From an uncultured Bacilli bacterium (GTDB lineage Bacteria; Bacillota_I; Bacilli_A; RF39; UBA660): a stretch of DNA of 64,000 nucleotides. Under the pieces are notes generated by a model. The model saw nothing but the letters and a program-made list of their open reading frames with translations. It searched no databases and was not told the origin of the DNA. The translations under genes were made by a program, and so were the position numbers. Location of the stretch: contig CAKOXD010000001.1 of assembly GCA_934130005.1 (NCBI GenBank), positions 62,001 to 126,000 on the forward strand. The letters run 5' to 3'. Positions 1 through 8,332 of the stretch are shown one piece after another. Position 1 is the first letter of the stretch; the number at the start of each line of letters is the position of its first letter.

Positions 1-370
1 CAGCCATAAATATTTGCCCAACAGAATGTGATATAGCTCCTATTATAGATACACCTATAATTGATAATTTTGTCTTTTTAGCTAAGTACATCATAAAGAT
101 ACTTAAAACTCCTCCTGAAAGGCTTAAAAAGAATCCAATACTGAATATTCCAGTTCTTAATATACCAACTAATAATACCCTTAAAATAGCCAAAAATATT
201 GTATCTTTAAATCCATATACATAAAGTGAATAAACAATTAATATATTAGCTAGTCCAATTTTCATTCCAGGTATTATTCCATTAAAAATCGGTATAAAGC
301 TTTCTATAATACTTAATACAACACTGAGTGCTAAAAGCATTGATAAGATAACTGTTTTTCTTATTTCCAT
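1..370 (-). CDS. Gx transporter family membrane protein, 3' end cut by window edge
   Basis: The minus frame starts with ATG at 370 (MEIRKTVILSMLLALS) and stays open to the window edge, so the C-terminus is missing. It is almost entirely hydrophobic with several membrane helices and a glycine-rich segment (FNGIIPGMKIGLANI) typical of the Gx transporter family, often labelled heptaprenyl diphosphate synthase component I. It follows a NusG-II domain gene and an ApbE gene on the same strand. In Firmicutes this trio occurs near flavin-based extracellular electron transfer genes, where I recall similar proteins being called EetB; that link is inference here. Family call is good, substrate unknown. 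Confidence 0.75.
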   Translation of the reverse strand, partial: MEIRKTVILSMLLALSVVLSIIESFIPIFNGIIPGMKIGLANILIVYSLYVYGFKDTIFLAILRVLLVGILRTGIFSIGFFLSLSGGVLSIFMMYLAKKTKLSIIGVSIIGAISHSVGQIFMA

Positions 371-376
371 AAACAC

Positions 377-742
377 CTACTTTACTATTGTATCTATATC
401 ATTACCATCTATTTCAATTACGATTTTATTAGGTAAGCATACTATTGTTTCATAACTTTTACTTATATAACCATATTTAGAGCATAAATGAAGAGGACTC
501 TTTTCTTCTATAACTCTTATTTTATTATTTTTTACTTCTAATTTAACTGTTCCATTATAACCTTTTACTTCATATGTATTATTTTTATTCAAATTAATTT
601 TTTTTATTAATTTATTATCATAATAAACTTTAGCTATATTATCTTTTTTATTTTTACTATTCAGTATTAATATAAAGAAAAGTGATATAAATAATATACA
701 TATGATTAAAATCACATCATTTTTATTTAGTTTTATATTCAT
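377..742 (-). CDS. NusG domain II-containing membrane-anchored protein
   Basis: A short protein with one N-terminal membrane helix (about residues 10-30 from the start used) followed by an extracytoplasmic beta-rich domain. The pattern (HLCSKYGYI, then IVCLPNKIVIEI) with two cysteines matches the NusG-II fold family that accompanies ApbE and Gx transporters. An in-frame ATG at 757 would lengthen it by five residues. I prefer 742 (MNIKLNKND) because it reduces the overlap with the upstream gene, but the choice is not certain. The reading frame overlaps the 3' end of the ApbE gene, showing a tightly coupled operon. EetA of electron-transfer loci has been described with a similar domain (recalled, not checked). 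Confidence 0.7.
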   Translation of the reverse strand: MNIKLNKNDVILIICILFISLFFILILNSKNKKDNIAKVYYDNKLIKKINLNKNNTYEVKGYNGTVKLEVKNNKIRVIEEKSPLHLCSKYGYISKSYETIVCLPNKIVIEIDGNDIDTIVK

Positions 743-1736
743 ATTTATCAAATCCATCTGATTTTATTATTTTATCATCATTTGTATACCATACAGCTTC
801 TACATTTTCTAGACTATTAACATATTTTAATCCATCGTCTATATTTAATAAAAATAAATATGTAGATAAAATATCAGCTAGTGCACTATCACTTGTTACT
901 ACTGTAACACTTTTCATATTGTCTGTTGGATATAATGTTTTGGGATTTATTATATGATGATATTTTTTTTCATTATATTCGTAATATCTTTCATATCCAC
1001 CGCTTGTTACAACAGCAATATTACTTCCCTTTACTATATCGAATATATCATCTTTACTATTAGGATCTTCTATTCCAATTAAATAATCCTTTTTATTTTT
1101 ATCTCCAACTAATACATTTCCGCCAGCATTTATTAAAAATTTATTTATATTCTGTTTTTTTAAATATTCTCCAACTACTTTCGTTGTATATCCTTTAGCA
1201 ATACTTCCTAAATCAATATTAGGATGATTATTTTTTATTTTTCCATCTTTTAATTCTATTTTTATATTATTATTTGCTTTTTCTAATTCTTCAATGCTTG
1301 GTACTCCATTTTTATTATCTCTATATTTTTTCCATACATCTATAACATTTCCCATACTTATATCTACTAATCCATTTGTTTTATCATAATAGTCAATTCC
1401 ATAGGAAATTATATCATATAATTCCTTATCTATTTTTATATATTCTTCTTCACTTTTATTATTTTTAATATAATATATATTTTTAATATTGTCATATTCA
1501 TTATATCTATCTGTTAATTTATGATATTTTTTATAAATATTTTCTATTTCATCTAAATATTTATCTGCATCTTTTTTATTTATATCATAAAGCTTTACAT
1601 ATATATAAGTATCCATATAGAAAAATTTTCTTGTATAATCTTTTTTTCTATTATTATTATATATAAATAAAAAAATAAAAATAAGTATCAATATCGGTAT
1701 TATACTCCATATAATTTTATTGATTTTATCTTGCAT
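723..1736 (-). CDS. apbE: FAD:protein FMN transferase (ApbE family)
   Basis: 337 residues. It transfers FMN from FAD to a Thr/Ser of target flavoproteins on the outer face of the membrane, using Mg2+. An N-terminal helix (about 9-27) without a lipobox cysteine suggests a membrane anchor rather than a lipoprotein. The ApbE core is clear: DLGSIAKGY near residue 176, INAGGNVLVGD near 202, a HHIINPKT segment near 263, and SDSALADILST near 282 carrying the metal-binding Asp. It is the first gene of a three-gene set with the NusG-II and Gx-transporter genes. No FMN-binding target protein is visible in the window, so the acceptor must lie elsewhere. Confidence 0.92.
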   Translation of the reverse strand: MQDKINKIIWSIIPILILIFIFLFIYNNNRKKDYTRKFFYMDTYIYVKLYDINKKDADKYLDEIENIYKKYHKLTDRYNEYDNIKNIYYIKNNKSEEEYIKIDKELYDIISYGIDYYDKTNGLVDISMGNVIDVWKKYRDNKNGVPSIEELEKANNNIKIELKDGKIKNNHPNIDLGSIAKGYTTKVVGEYLKKQNINKFLINAGGNVLVGDKNKKDYLIGIEDPNSKDDIFDIVKGSNIAVVTSGGYERYYEYNEKKYHHIINPKTLYPTDNMKSVTVVTSDSALADILSTYLFLLNIDDGLKYVNSLENVEAVWYTNDDKIIKSDGFDKYEYKTK

Positions 1737-1778
1737 ATCATCACCATATTAATTATATCATTTAATTTAAAAAGAAAA

Positions 1779-1796
1779 AAGAAGTTTATTCTTCTT
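1779..1796 (-). terminator. Intrinsic terminator of the glycosyltransferase gene
   Basis: A 6-bp stem (AAGAAG/CTTCTT, arms 1791-1796 and 1779-1784) followed on the minus strand by a T run. The stem includes the last codons and the loop holds the stop codon of the gene above. Confidence 0.6.
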
Positions 1797-2787
1797 TCAT
1801 AACATTTTCGTATACTTTTATCAATTCTTTTCCTACTTTTTTTACATCACGAGAAAGTGCTACTTCATAAGCTTTTTCTGTTAAATCTGGTAATTCGTTA
1901 TTAAGTATTTTTTTTATTTTAATTTCAAACTCATCAACATTCTTTGCTTTATAAACATTAACAGAATCTTCTAGCCATTCACTAAACACAGGAATATCTC
2001 TTATTAAAGCTTTTTGTCTACAAGCACATGCTTCCATTATAGGAATTCCTTCTGTTTCTTCTAATGTTGGAAATATATATAAATCTGCTCCACTTAAAGC
2101 ACTTTTTATCATAATAGGCTCTACATATCCAGCAAATTTAAGATTAGGAAGTTTTGTTGTAACTGCTTCTTTTATTTTTTTAGGTACAAGTTTTAAATCA
2201 GTATAACCAAACCAAATAAATTTATATTCAGGTAACCTTTTAGCTAATTCAACAAAATCTAATATGCCTTTTCTTTCTAAATATAAGCCAATTGCCATTA
2301 CAACCTTATCATTTTTTGTATAACCATATTTTTTTCTAAATTCTTCACCTAATTTTTCATCTTTTTGAAAAAATTTTGTATCAATACCATTTGATATTGC
2401 AGTTATGTTAGAAAGTCCATATCCTTCAAGTAATTTTTTAGAATAAGGAGTTGGAGTTATTATATGATTTCCTAATCTATAACACTTACAAATCCACCAT
2501 TTAAAAAGAGGCGCTAATTGATTAGAAAATTTAAATGAATTTCTAAAGTCTTCTTCTGTTGAATGTGCATGATAAACTATCTTTTTACCCATTTTTTTTG
2601 CTTTACGAGCAACCATATATGATTTTAACATATACCAATTAATATGTGCGATATCATAATCATCTTTTGGGTTTGTTGTATATTCTATGTTATTATCCTC
2701 AAGTGCCCTCATTTGATGTTTTATAGCTTTTCCAAGTCCACTTTTTCCTATTAATTTTTCTCCTTCAGTATATAATAATATTTTCAT
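1786..2787 (-). CDS. Glycosyltransferase family 4, probably glycolipid-type
   Basis: 333 residues with the GT-B fold. The N-terminal acceptor half begins MKILLYTEGE and the donor half has the retaining GT4 E-x7-E motif (ETEGIPIME, about residue 243-251). The SGADLYIFPT and LRDIPVFSEWL segments resemble the LafB/diglucosyl-diacylglycerol synthase group of Bacilli, which add a second sugar to a membrane glycolipid used as a lipoteichoic-acid anchor. That substrate is inference; the family is certain. It stands alone, with its own terminator overlapping the stop codon. Start chosen at ATG 2787, behind a GGTGG element. Confidence 0.8.
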   Translation of the reverse strand: MKILLYTEGEKLIGKSGLGKAIKHQMRALEDNNIEYTTNPKDDYDIAHINWYMLKSYMVARKAKKMGKKIVYHAHSTEEDFRNSFKFSNQLAPLFKWWICKCYRLGNHIITPTPYSKKLLEGYGLSNITAISNGIDTKFFQKDEKLGEEFRKKYGYTKNDKVVMAIGLYLERKGILDFVELAKRLPEYKFIWFGYTDLKLVPKKIKEAVTTKLPNLKFAGYVEPIMIKSALSGADLYIFPTLEETEGIPIMEACACRQKALIRDIPVFSEWLEDSVNVYKAKNVDEFEIKIKKILNNELPDLTEKAYEVALSRDVKKVGKELIKVYENVMKEE

Positions 2788-2814
2788 TCTACCACCAATT
2801 TAATTATAACATTA

Positions 2815-3045
2815 TTAATTTTTTGTATCAACTAAAATTACGTCTTCTCCTATTTTTTTTATTTGATTCCATTTTATTTCTTCTTCTTGATTTCCTTTAA
2901 ATATATTAATACTAAATTTACTTTTTTGTATTATAAAAGATATCATATATCCATTATTATCTATTGTAACATCTACTATATTTCCTATTTTTTTTCCATC
3001 TTTTATATTAACAATATCTTTATTTTGTAAATCTGATAAATGCAT
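2815..3045 (-). CDS. ylmC: YlmC/YmxH family PRC-barrel protein
   Basis: 76 residues that fit a single PRC-barrel domain along the full length: MHLSDLQNKDIVNIKDGKKI, then an IGNIVDV strand and a C-terminal KIGEDVILVD strand. The family (YlmC/YmxH) is widespread in spore-forming Firmicutes; the exact role is unknown. In Bacillus subtilis ylmC lies just downstream of sigG. Here it is also downstream of sigG on the same strand, separated by one TPR-like gene, so the ancestral neighbourhood is partly kept. Confidence 0.85.
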   Translation of the reverse strand: MHLSDLQNKDIVNIKDGKKIGNIVDVTIDNNGYMISFIIQKSKFSINIFKGNQEEEIKWNQIKKIGEDVILVDTKN

Positions 3046-3074
3046 ATTACCACCTATTTAATAATATGTATTTT

Positions 3075-4352
3075 TTATTTTTTAAATTCTTCTTCTGTCA
3101 TGTTTATTCTACTTATTGTTGCTTTAGATTTATCTATTCTTTTAGCATACCCAAATTCTTTACAACAAAATTCATATGAAATATTTTCATAGTCATTTAT
3201 TTTAATTAATCTATTTTTATATTCACTACTATTTTTCTTTTCAATTTTAGCTATAGAATATAAATATAATAAACTTTTTGAATACTTTTGTGCTCCAGTT
3301 AACATATATTTATTTAAATAATATTCAGATGATTTATAATCTTTTAATTTAAAAAGTATTTTTCCTAAATAATAATTAAATACATTATTATTTGTTACTT
3401 CTAATGCTGTATAATATGTAACTAATGCATACTTAAAATCATTAATTTTACATGATTTTTTTCCTTTATTTATAAAATATTGTTCTATTTCAGTATAACT
3501 GTTATTTTTTTCATTTATTTTATTTTCTAAATATTTTACTTTATAATTATTTTCTAAATGATATTTATTTTTTACCTTTTTTAATAATTCAAGACTTATA
3601 TTTAAATCATAATTTATTAAATAATTTACATCATTCAAATAATAATCATAGGAACCATAACCATTATCTAATAATATATATATTGTCTTTATAAAGCTAT
3701 TAATATCATTATTTTTTAAAAAATAATTTTTTTTAGCAATTGTATTTAAAATTAACTTATCTTTTTCTTGTTCTTTTTTTATAATTACTTTTTTAAGTAA
3801 ATTTATTTCAGTTTCAAAATTAATACGACTTATATTTTTACATTCTATTAATTTATCTAATGCTTTTTCATAGTTATTTTTTTCTAACAAATCTATAAAT
3901 ATATAATAAGTATCTAACAAATCTTTATCATATATTTTTATTTTTCTTATTTTCTCATTTTTTATTATTTTAGTTTCAGAACTATCAGTTAATATATTAA
4001 GTAAAAAATATATAACAGTATTATTAGTTTCATCTATTTTATCTTCTGAATTACAAATATTTAAATTTAAAAGTGCTTCATTATAATTGTCTAAATAAAT
4101 ATTAGTTATAAAAATATAATAGTATATAGACAAATTATTTTTATATCTTGTTTTTAATTCATTTAAAAAATTTAATGATTTTAAATAATTTTTATTTTTT
4201 AAATATAATTTATTTAAAATTATACATGAACTATAATCATCTATGTCATAAATATTTTCAAGCTGATTTATAGCATTTTTTATTTCATACTCACTAGCTC
4301 TACTAGTATTACATCTACGTAATATATACTTTGCATAATCTATACTTTTCAT
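3075..4352 (-). CDS. TPR-like helical repeat protein, function unknown
   Basis: 425 residues. Start set at ATG 4352 (MKSIDYAKYILRR) because an AAAGGAG ribosome site lies six bases upstream; a longer open frame to 4403 has no such site. The protein is almost all alpha-helical, rich in Asn, Lys, Tyr and Leu, with repeated pairs of helices such as NYEKALDKLIECK and DFKYALVTYYTALEV that look like tetratricopeptide repeats. No signal peptide or membrane helix is seen. It lies between sigG and ylmC on the same strand, so a sporulation-related scaffold role is possible but unproven. Confidence 0.7.
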   Translation of the reverse strand: MKSIDYAKYILRRCNTSRASEYEIKNAINQLENIYDIDDYSSCIILNKLYLKNKNYLKSLNFLNELKTRYKNNLSIYYYIFITNIYLDNYNEALLNLNICNSEDKIDETNNTVIYFLLNILTDSSETKIIKNEKIRKIKIYDKDLLDTYYIFIDLLEKNNYEKALDKLIECKNISRINFETEINLLKKVIIKKEQEKDKLILNTIAKKNYFLKNNDINSFIKTIYILLDNGYGSYDYYLNDVNYLINYDLNISLELLKKVKNKYHLENNYKVKYLENKINEKNNSYTEIEQYFINKGKKSCKINDFKYALVTYYTALEVTNNNVFNYYLGKILFKLKDYKSSEYYLNKYMLTGAQKYSKSLLYLYSIAKIEKKNSSEYKNRLIKINDYENISYEFCCKEFGYAKRIDKSKATISRINMTEEEFKK

Positions 4353-4399
4353 AATAATCTCCTTTGTAGAGATTATAATAGCATATATTACATTATTTA

Positions 4400-5176
4400 T
4401 CAAGATATTAGTTTTTTAATATTATCTAATCCACTTTTTTCTAATCTCGATATTTGAGCCTGTGAAATACCTATTTCTTCTGCAAGTTCTAATTGTGTTT
4501 TTCCAGTAATATATCTTTCTATTAAAATATATTTTTCTTTTTCTTTTAATTTTTCAATTGCATCTTTTAAAGCAATTTTCATTTCAAGAGAATATGTATT
4601 ATTTTTTTTATCATCTAGTTGATCTTCTAAATATATAGTATCACCACCATCATTATATATAGGTTCAAACATACTTACAGTATCTTTCATAGCATCTATA
4701 GCATTTGACACTTCAAATTCGGTTATACCTAGTTTTTGTGCGATTAAACTAATACTTGGTTCTCTCCCTAAATCATTAGTTAACTCTTCTTTTAATTTCA
4801 TTATTTTGTATGCTGTATCTTTTATACTACGAGCTACTCTAATACTTGATGAATCTCTTAAATATCTTCTAACTTCTCCTAATATCATTGGAACAGCATA
4901 CGTAGAAAATCTAACATCAAATTTTAAGTCAAAATTATCTATTGCTTTTATTAAACCAATACATCCAACTTGAAATAAATCATCCATATTATCTACTCTT
5001 GTTTTATATTTTCTTAATATAGATAATACTAATTTTAAGTTTCCATTTATTAATTCTTCTTTTGCTTTTAAATCTCCAGCTTTGTATTTTTTAAATAATT
5101 CTACCATTTCATTATTATTTAAAACTTTTATATTCGCAGTATTCACGTTACAAATTTCAACTTTGTTACGTGACAT
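4400..5176 (-). CDS. sigG: RNA polymerase sporulation sigma factor SigG
   Basis: 258 residues starting MSRNKVEICNVNT, which matches the characteristic N-terminus of sigma-G. Region 2 carries DLFQVGCIGLIKAIDNFDL and RFSTYAVPMILGEVRRYLRD; region 4 has the helix-turn-helix TQLELAEEIGISQAQISRLEKS. Sigma-G drives late forespore transcription. Start 5176 is preferred over 5227 because of homology and an AAAGGAG site. In B. subtilis the gene follows spoIIGA-sigE; here that pair lies about 25 kb away. The ribosome site is partly inside a hairpin described separately. Confidence 0.95.
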   Translation of the reverse strand: MSRNKVEICNVNTANIKVLNNNEMVELFKKYKAGDLKAKEELINGNLKLVLSILRKYKTRVDNMDDLFQVGCIGLIKAIDNFDLKFDVRFSTYAVPMILGEVRRYLRDSSSIRVARSIKDTAYKIMKLKEELTNDLGREPSISLIAQKLGITEFEVSNAIDAMKDTVSMFEPIYNDGGDTIYLEDQLDDKKNNTYSLEMKIALKDAIEKLKEKEKYILIERYITGKTQLELAEEIGISQAQISRLEKSGLDNIKKLIS

Positions 5177-5177
5177 A

Positions 5178-5221
5178 AAAAATCTCCTTTCTACTCTATA
5201 TTGAGTAAAAAAGAGATTTTT
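5178..5221 (-). promoter_or_regulatory. Hairpin covering the sigG ribosome-binding site
   Basis: On the minus strand a 9-bp stem (AAAAATCTC at 5221-5213 with GAGATTTTT at 5186-5178) ends one base before the sigG ATG. Inside it is a second 5-bp stem (5207-5203 with 5196-5192). The GAG of the AAAGGAG site (5190-5184) lies in the outer stem. The T-rich 3' arm also makes it terminator-like for the gene upstream. Confidence 0.55.
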
Positions 5222-5226
5222 ATTCA

Positions 5227-5952
5227 TTATTTAAATATTTTTGATTTTTGATATTCTTCATCATTTCTTGGAAGTCCATAATAAATTTTATCATTTACAC
5301 TATTATAAAATTGCAACGATTTATTTAATTTATTTAATATTTCTTCTTTAAAGAAATAATCTGATAATAATTCTAAATTTATATAATAATTCACTATTGG
5401 GCAGTTATTATTATATCCTATTTTTTTTCTTGCTTCTATATTAGCATTTATTATTTTATCAAGCACAGGATTTTTATATAATCTAGTTATATTTTCTAGT
5501 TTTATTAGACAATCAATTTCTGCCATTCTTTCACTTGCATTATAATTATAAAGTTCATTATTATCTAAATTTATTTTTTCTTCATCCAAATCATTTCTTA
5601 TAATATCACCTATAATATCATCTAATAACATTTTTTTTAAATCATCATAATTACCTTGGATTAAGTTTTTATATTGTAAAATATGTTCCATTTCATGAAA
5701 AATATTTTTTAAAATATTAACATTATATGATAAGTTAGAGCTGTGTGCTATATTCTGATTTATATATATTTCTTTATCAATATATGAATAATAAGCAGCA
5801 ACACTATTAATATCATAACTATCTTTTATTATAATTTTTACTAAGTAATCTCTAATACCATAATAATCTATTAATATTGATATAATCTCAAGTATATTTT
5901 TTTCATTTAGTTTTTCAAAACCTTTTAATATTTCAAATATTTTTTCTTCCAT
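5227..5952 (-). CDS. Unknown protein with HExxH metallopeptidase-like motif
   Basis: 241 residues, no signal peptide. An HEMEH motif at residues 86-90 (NIFHEMEHILQYK) and a downstream ERMAEID (141-147) look like a zincin active site with a glutamate third ligand. No known family is recognised beyond this. It is the last of three co-directional genes (7411 to 5227) that appear to share a promoter near 7450, and it lies just upstream of sigG. The motif is seen; peptidase activity is inference. Confidence 0.6.
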   Translation of the reverse strand: MEEKIFEILKGFEKLNEKNILEIISILIDYYGIRDYLVKIIIKDSYDINSVAAYYSYIDKEIYINQNIAHSSNLSYNVNILKNIFHEMEHILQYKNLIQGNYDDLKKMLLDDIIGDIIRNDLDEEKINLDNNELYNYNASERMAEIDCLIKLENITRLYKNPVLDKIINANIEARKKIGYNNNCPIVNYYINLELLSDYFFKEEILNKLNKSLQFYNSVNDKIYYGLPRNDEEYQKSKIFK

Positions 5953-5961
5953 ATATTTGCC

Positions 5962-6897
5962 TTAATTTTTAATTAATTTATTTTTTAATGTATTATATTC
6001 TTTACTAATAGAAAAACTAGGATAAAAATATTTTTGAATATATTTTAGGTTTTTATCTGAAAATTTAATATTTCCATTTTCTATTGCTTGTTTTACATCG
6101 TCTATATCTAACGAGTTATTTTCTATTTCAAAATTAATCATTTCGTATGTATTATTTGAAATATCTAAATTTTCTGGATTATCTAAATAAATAGATGAAA
6201 AAACATAAGTATAAAGAATTGATGACGCAATATTATCACCAATACTTAGTTTTTTTGATATTCTTATAATTTTTTCCATTTCAAATTTTCTTATTATTTC
6301 ATCTTCTTCTAATAATCTTTCAGATAAATTTAACATTTCATTTAACTTAATATCATATTCATTTTTTATACTTTCACCATTTATCAAAGAATAATAAATA
6401 GGTTTTATAAAATCATTTTTATTATTAATATTATAATTAATTAAAAAATCTATTATTTCGTTATAACATCTAAAATATTTTCTGTATTCTTTTGTATTAA
6501 TATCAAGTATTTTAATGTTATTTCTTAAATTTAATATTCCATCCATATATGCTTTTTCAGATTCTTTTATTAAAATATTTAAATTTGTATTAAATAAGTA
6601 AGAAGAAGCATTATATGCATTATTAAATAAGCTCAATTTAAAATCAATGTATTTTATTATATTTTTTGTATTTTCACTTATTACATATTCAATATCATCT
6701 TCTTCATCTATATCTTGATAAGAATATTCTATTATTGCTTCACTTAAACTATTTTTTAAAGTATCTATTTGTTCTAAAGAAACTAAATTACTTTTTTCTA
6801 AGAAATTTACTAATAATTCTATAGAATAATTATCTTTATTTTTTAAACTATATTGATTATTAAAAACTTCTTCTCTTGTTAGAATATTATTTTCCAT
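5962..6897 (-). CDS. Hypothetical helical protein
   Basis: 311 residues, soluble, mainly alpha-helical, rich in Asn, Ile and acidic residues; no motif recognised. It overlaps the upstream gene by 11 bases and is followed after 9 bases by the HExxH gene, so the three are probably translationally linked. Nothing in the sequence gives a function. Confidence 0.6.
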   Translation of the reverse strand: MENNILTREEVFNNQYSLKNKDNYSIELLVNFLEKSNLVSLEQIDTLKNSLSEAIIEYSYQDIDEEDDIEYVISENTKNIIKYIDFKLSLFNNAYNASSYLFNTNLNILIKESEKAYMDGILNLRNNIKILDINTKEYRKYFRCYNEIIDFLINYNINNKNDFIKPIYYSLINGESIKNEYDIKLNEMLNLSERLLEEDEIIRKFEMEKIIRISKKLSIGDNIASSILYTYVFSSIYLDNPENLDISNNTYEMINFEIENNSLDIDDVKQAIENGNIKFSDKNLKYIQKYFYPSFSISKEYNTLKNKLIKN

Positions 6898-7411
6898 TTT
6901 TTCTTCTTACTTTTTCCATATGTTCTTCATAAGTTTCAGCGTATTTACTTCCCATTGATTCTTTTGGAAATATTTCTACTACATTATGTTTTTGTTTTTC
7001 ATATAAATCATCTTCTTCTTCAAAAGAAAGTTCTTCATTGTATAATTCTTCTTTTATTAAAGAAACAATATAACGTACTTTTTCATCGATTGAATCTTTA
7101 TCAGTATTTTCAAATAAATCTGAATTTTTTATTTGATCTAAAACAAGTGATAATTGATCAATTGAAATTCCTAGTTCATCTAATACACAAATTATTACTT
7201 TTTTTATAAGTGTATAGTTATTACCTATTCTATCATTATAATCTTTATCTCTGTCTTTTAAATTTGCAATTAATTCTAATGCTTCACCTTCTTCAATATT
7301 ATGTTGCATTAATTCATCAACTACTTTTGCTGGTATTTTGTGACTATATTCAGCTGTTTCAACACTATATACCTTTTCTTTTTTTATTATTTCTTCTATA
7401 TTACTTTTCAT
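6887..7411 (-). CDS. Hypothetical acidic protein, first gene of a three-gene operon
   Basis: 174 residues, acidic, no membrane helix. The ATG at 7411 has a strong AGAGGGA site. A good sigma-A-type promoter lies at 7437-7465. The protein ends in a basic patch (KVRRKNGK). No family recognised. The shared promoter and overlaps suggest one unit with the two genes below it and possibly read-through toward sigG. Confidence 0.6.
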   Translation of the reverse strand: MKSNIEEIIKKEKVYSVETAEYSHKIPAKVVDELMQHNIEEGEALELIANLKDRDKDYNDRIGNNYTLIKKVIICVLDELGISIDQLSLVLDQIKNSDLFENTDKDSIDEKVRYIVSLIKEELYNEELSFEEEDDLYEKQKHNVVEIFPKESMGSKYAETYEEHMEKVRRKNGK

Positions 7412-7436
7412 TTTCTTTCCCTCTTTCTAGTGCGAT

Positions 7437-7465
7437 ACTATATCACATTAATTGTTATTTGTCAA
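7437..7465 (-). promoter_or_regulatory. Sigma-A-type promoter for the 7411-5227 operon
   Basis: TTGACA (7465-7460) and TATAGT (7442-7437) on the minus strand with a 17-base spacer, about 25 bases upstream of the ATG at 7411. Confidence 0.7.
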
Positions 7466-7485
7466 ATGTTTGTTCGTAATAAAAA

Positions 7486-7503
7486 AGATTAAATCTTTAA
7501 TCT
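7486..7503 (-). terminator. Intrinsic terminator of map
   Basis: A 7-bp stem (AGATTAA/TTAATCT) with a 4-base loop, then six T on the minus strand. The 5' arm contains the stop codon of map. Confidence 0.75.
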
Positions 7504-8249
7504 AATCTTGGAGTTAATATTTCATATCCATTTTCTGTTACTAATATTGTATGTTCATAATGAGCAGCTGGCTTATTATCTCTAGTTATAATAGTCCAGT
7601 CATCTTCTAATAAATAAATCTTTGGTGTACCTAAATTTAACATTGGTTCAATGCAAATAACCATACCTGGTTTTAATTTTGGACCAGTTCCTTTTACACC
7701 ATAATTTGGGACATCAGGTTCTTCATGCATTTCAGTTCCAATACCATGACCTACTAACTCTTTTACAACACCTAAATGATGTTTTTCAGCATATGTTTGA
7801 ACAGCATTTGATATATCACCTATATGATTACCAGGTTTTACTTGTTTTATCCCTTCATATAAAGCTTTTTCTGTATGTTCCATTAAATATTCTTTTTCTT
7901 TTGATATATCACCAACAGCATAAGTCCATGCAGCATCTCCTTGATAACCTTTATAACCAATTACCATATCAACAGTTATTATATCACCTTTTTTTAATTT
8001 TCTTTTGGATGGGATTCCATGAACAACTTCTTCATTTATACTTGTACATAAAGTTGCAGGAAAACCCTCATATCCCTTACATGTTGGAACACCACCCATA
8101 CTTCTTATATAATCTTCAGCAAGCTTATCTAATTCTTTAGTTGTAATACCTTCTTTTATAAATGGTTTTAAATATTTATGTGTTTTTGAAACCATCATAC
8201 CTGCTTCTCTCATTAATTTTATTTCTTCTTCACTTTTAATTGTTATCAT
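7497..8249 (-). CDS. map: Type I methionine aminopeptidase
   Basis: 250 residues; removes the initiator methionine from nascent proteins using two divalent metals. The metal ligands are in family positions: a HGIPS segment near residue 78, D residues in DMVIGYKGYQGDAAW (about 94-105), GHGIGTEMHEEP near 167, and CIEPML and EHTILV near the C-terminus. There is no N-terminal zinc extension. Start ATG 8249 has a GGAGG site. It forms a single-gene unit with a terminator overlapping its stop. Confidence 0.95.
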   Translation of the reverse strand: MITIKSEEEIKLMREAGMMVSKTHKYLKPFIKEGITTKELDKLAEDYIRSMGGVPTCKGYEGFPATLCTSINEEVVHGIPSKRKLKKGDIITVDMVIGYKGYQGDAAWTYAVGDISKEKEYLMEHTEKALYEGIKQVKPGNHIGDISNAVQTYAEKHHLGVVKELVGHGIGTEMHEEPDVPNYGVKGTGPKLKPGMVICIEPMLNLGTPKIYLLEDDWTIITRDNKPAAHYEHTILVTENGYEILTPRLD

Positions 8250-8303
8250 ACATAACCTCCAACATAATAATTATACAATTATATTTATAATAAAACAATA
8301 TAT

Positions 8304-8332
8304 AAAAAGCAATTAGTAATTAATTGCTTTTT
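8304..8332 (-). terminator. Terminator of the perR-rbr operon
   Basis: A 12-bp stem (arms 8332-8321 and 8315-8304) with a 5-base loop. The stem spans the last codons and stop of rubrerythrin, with A tracts upstream and T tracts downstream on the minus strand. Confidence 0.8.

Noticed and set aside
4352..4403. N-terminal extension of the TPR-like protein
   Set aside because: The extra 17 residues have no ribosome site, while ATG 4352 has a clear AAAGGAG.
7210..8140. Plus-strand open frames opposite the 6887 gene and map
   Set aside because: They are low-complexity Leu/Tyr/His-rich translations antisense to well-supported genes, with no ribosome site.
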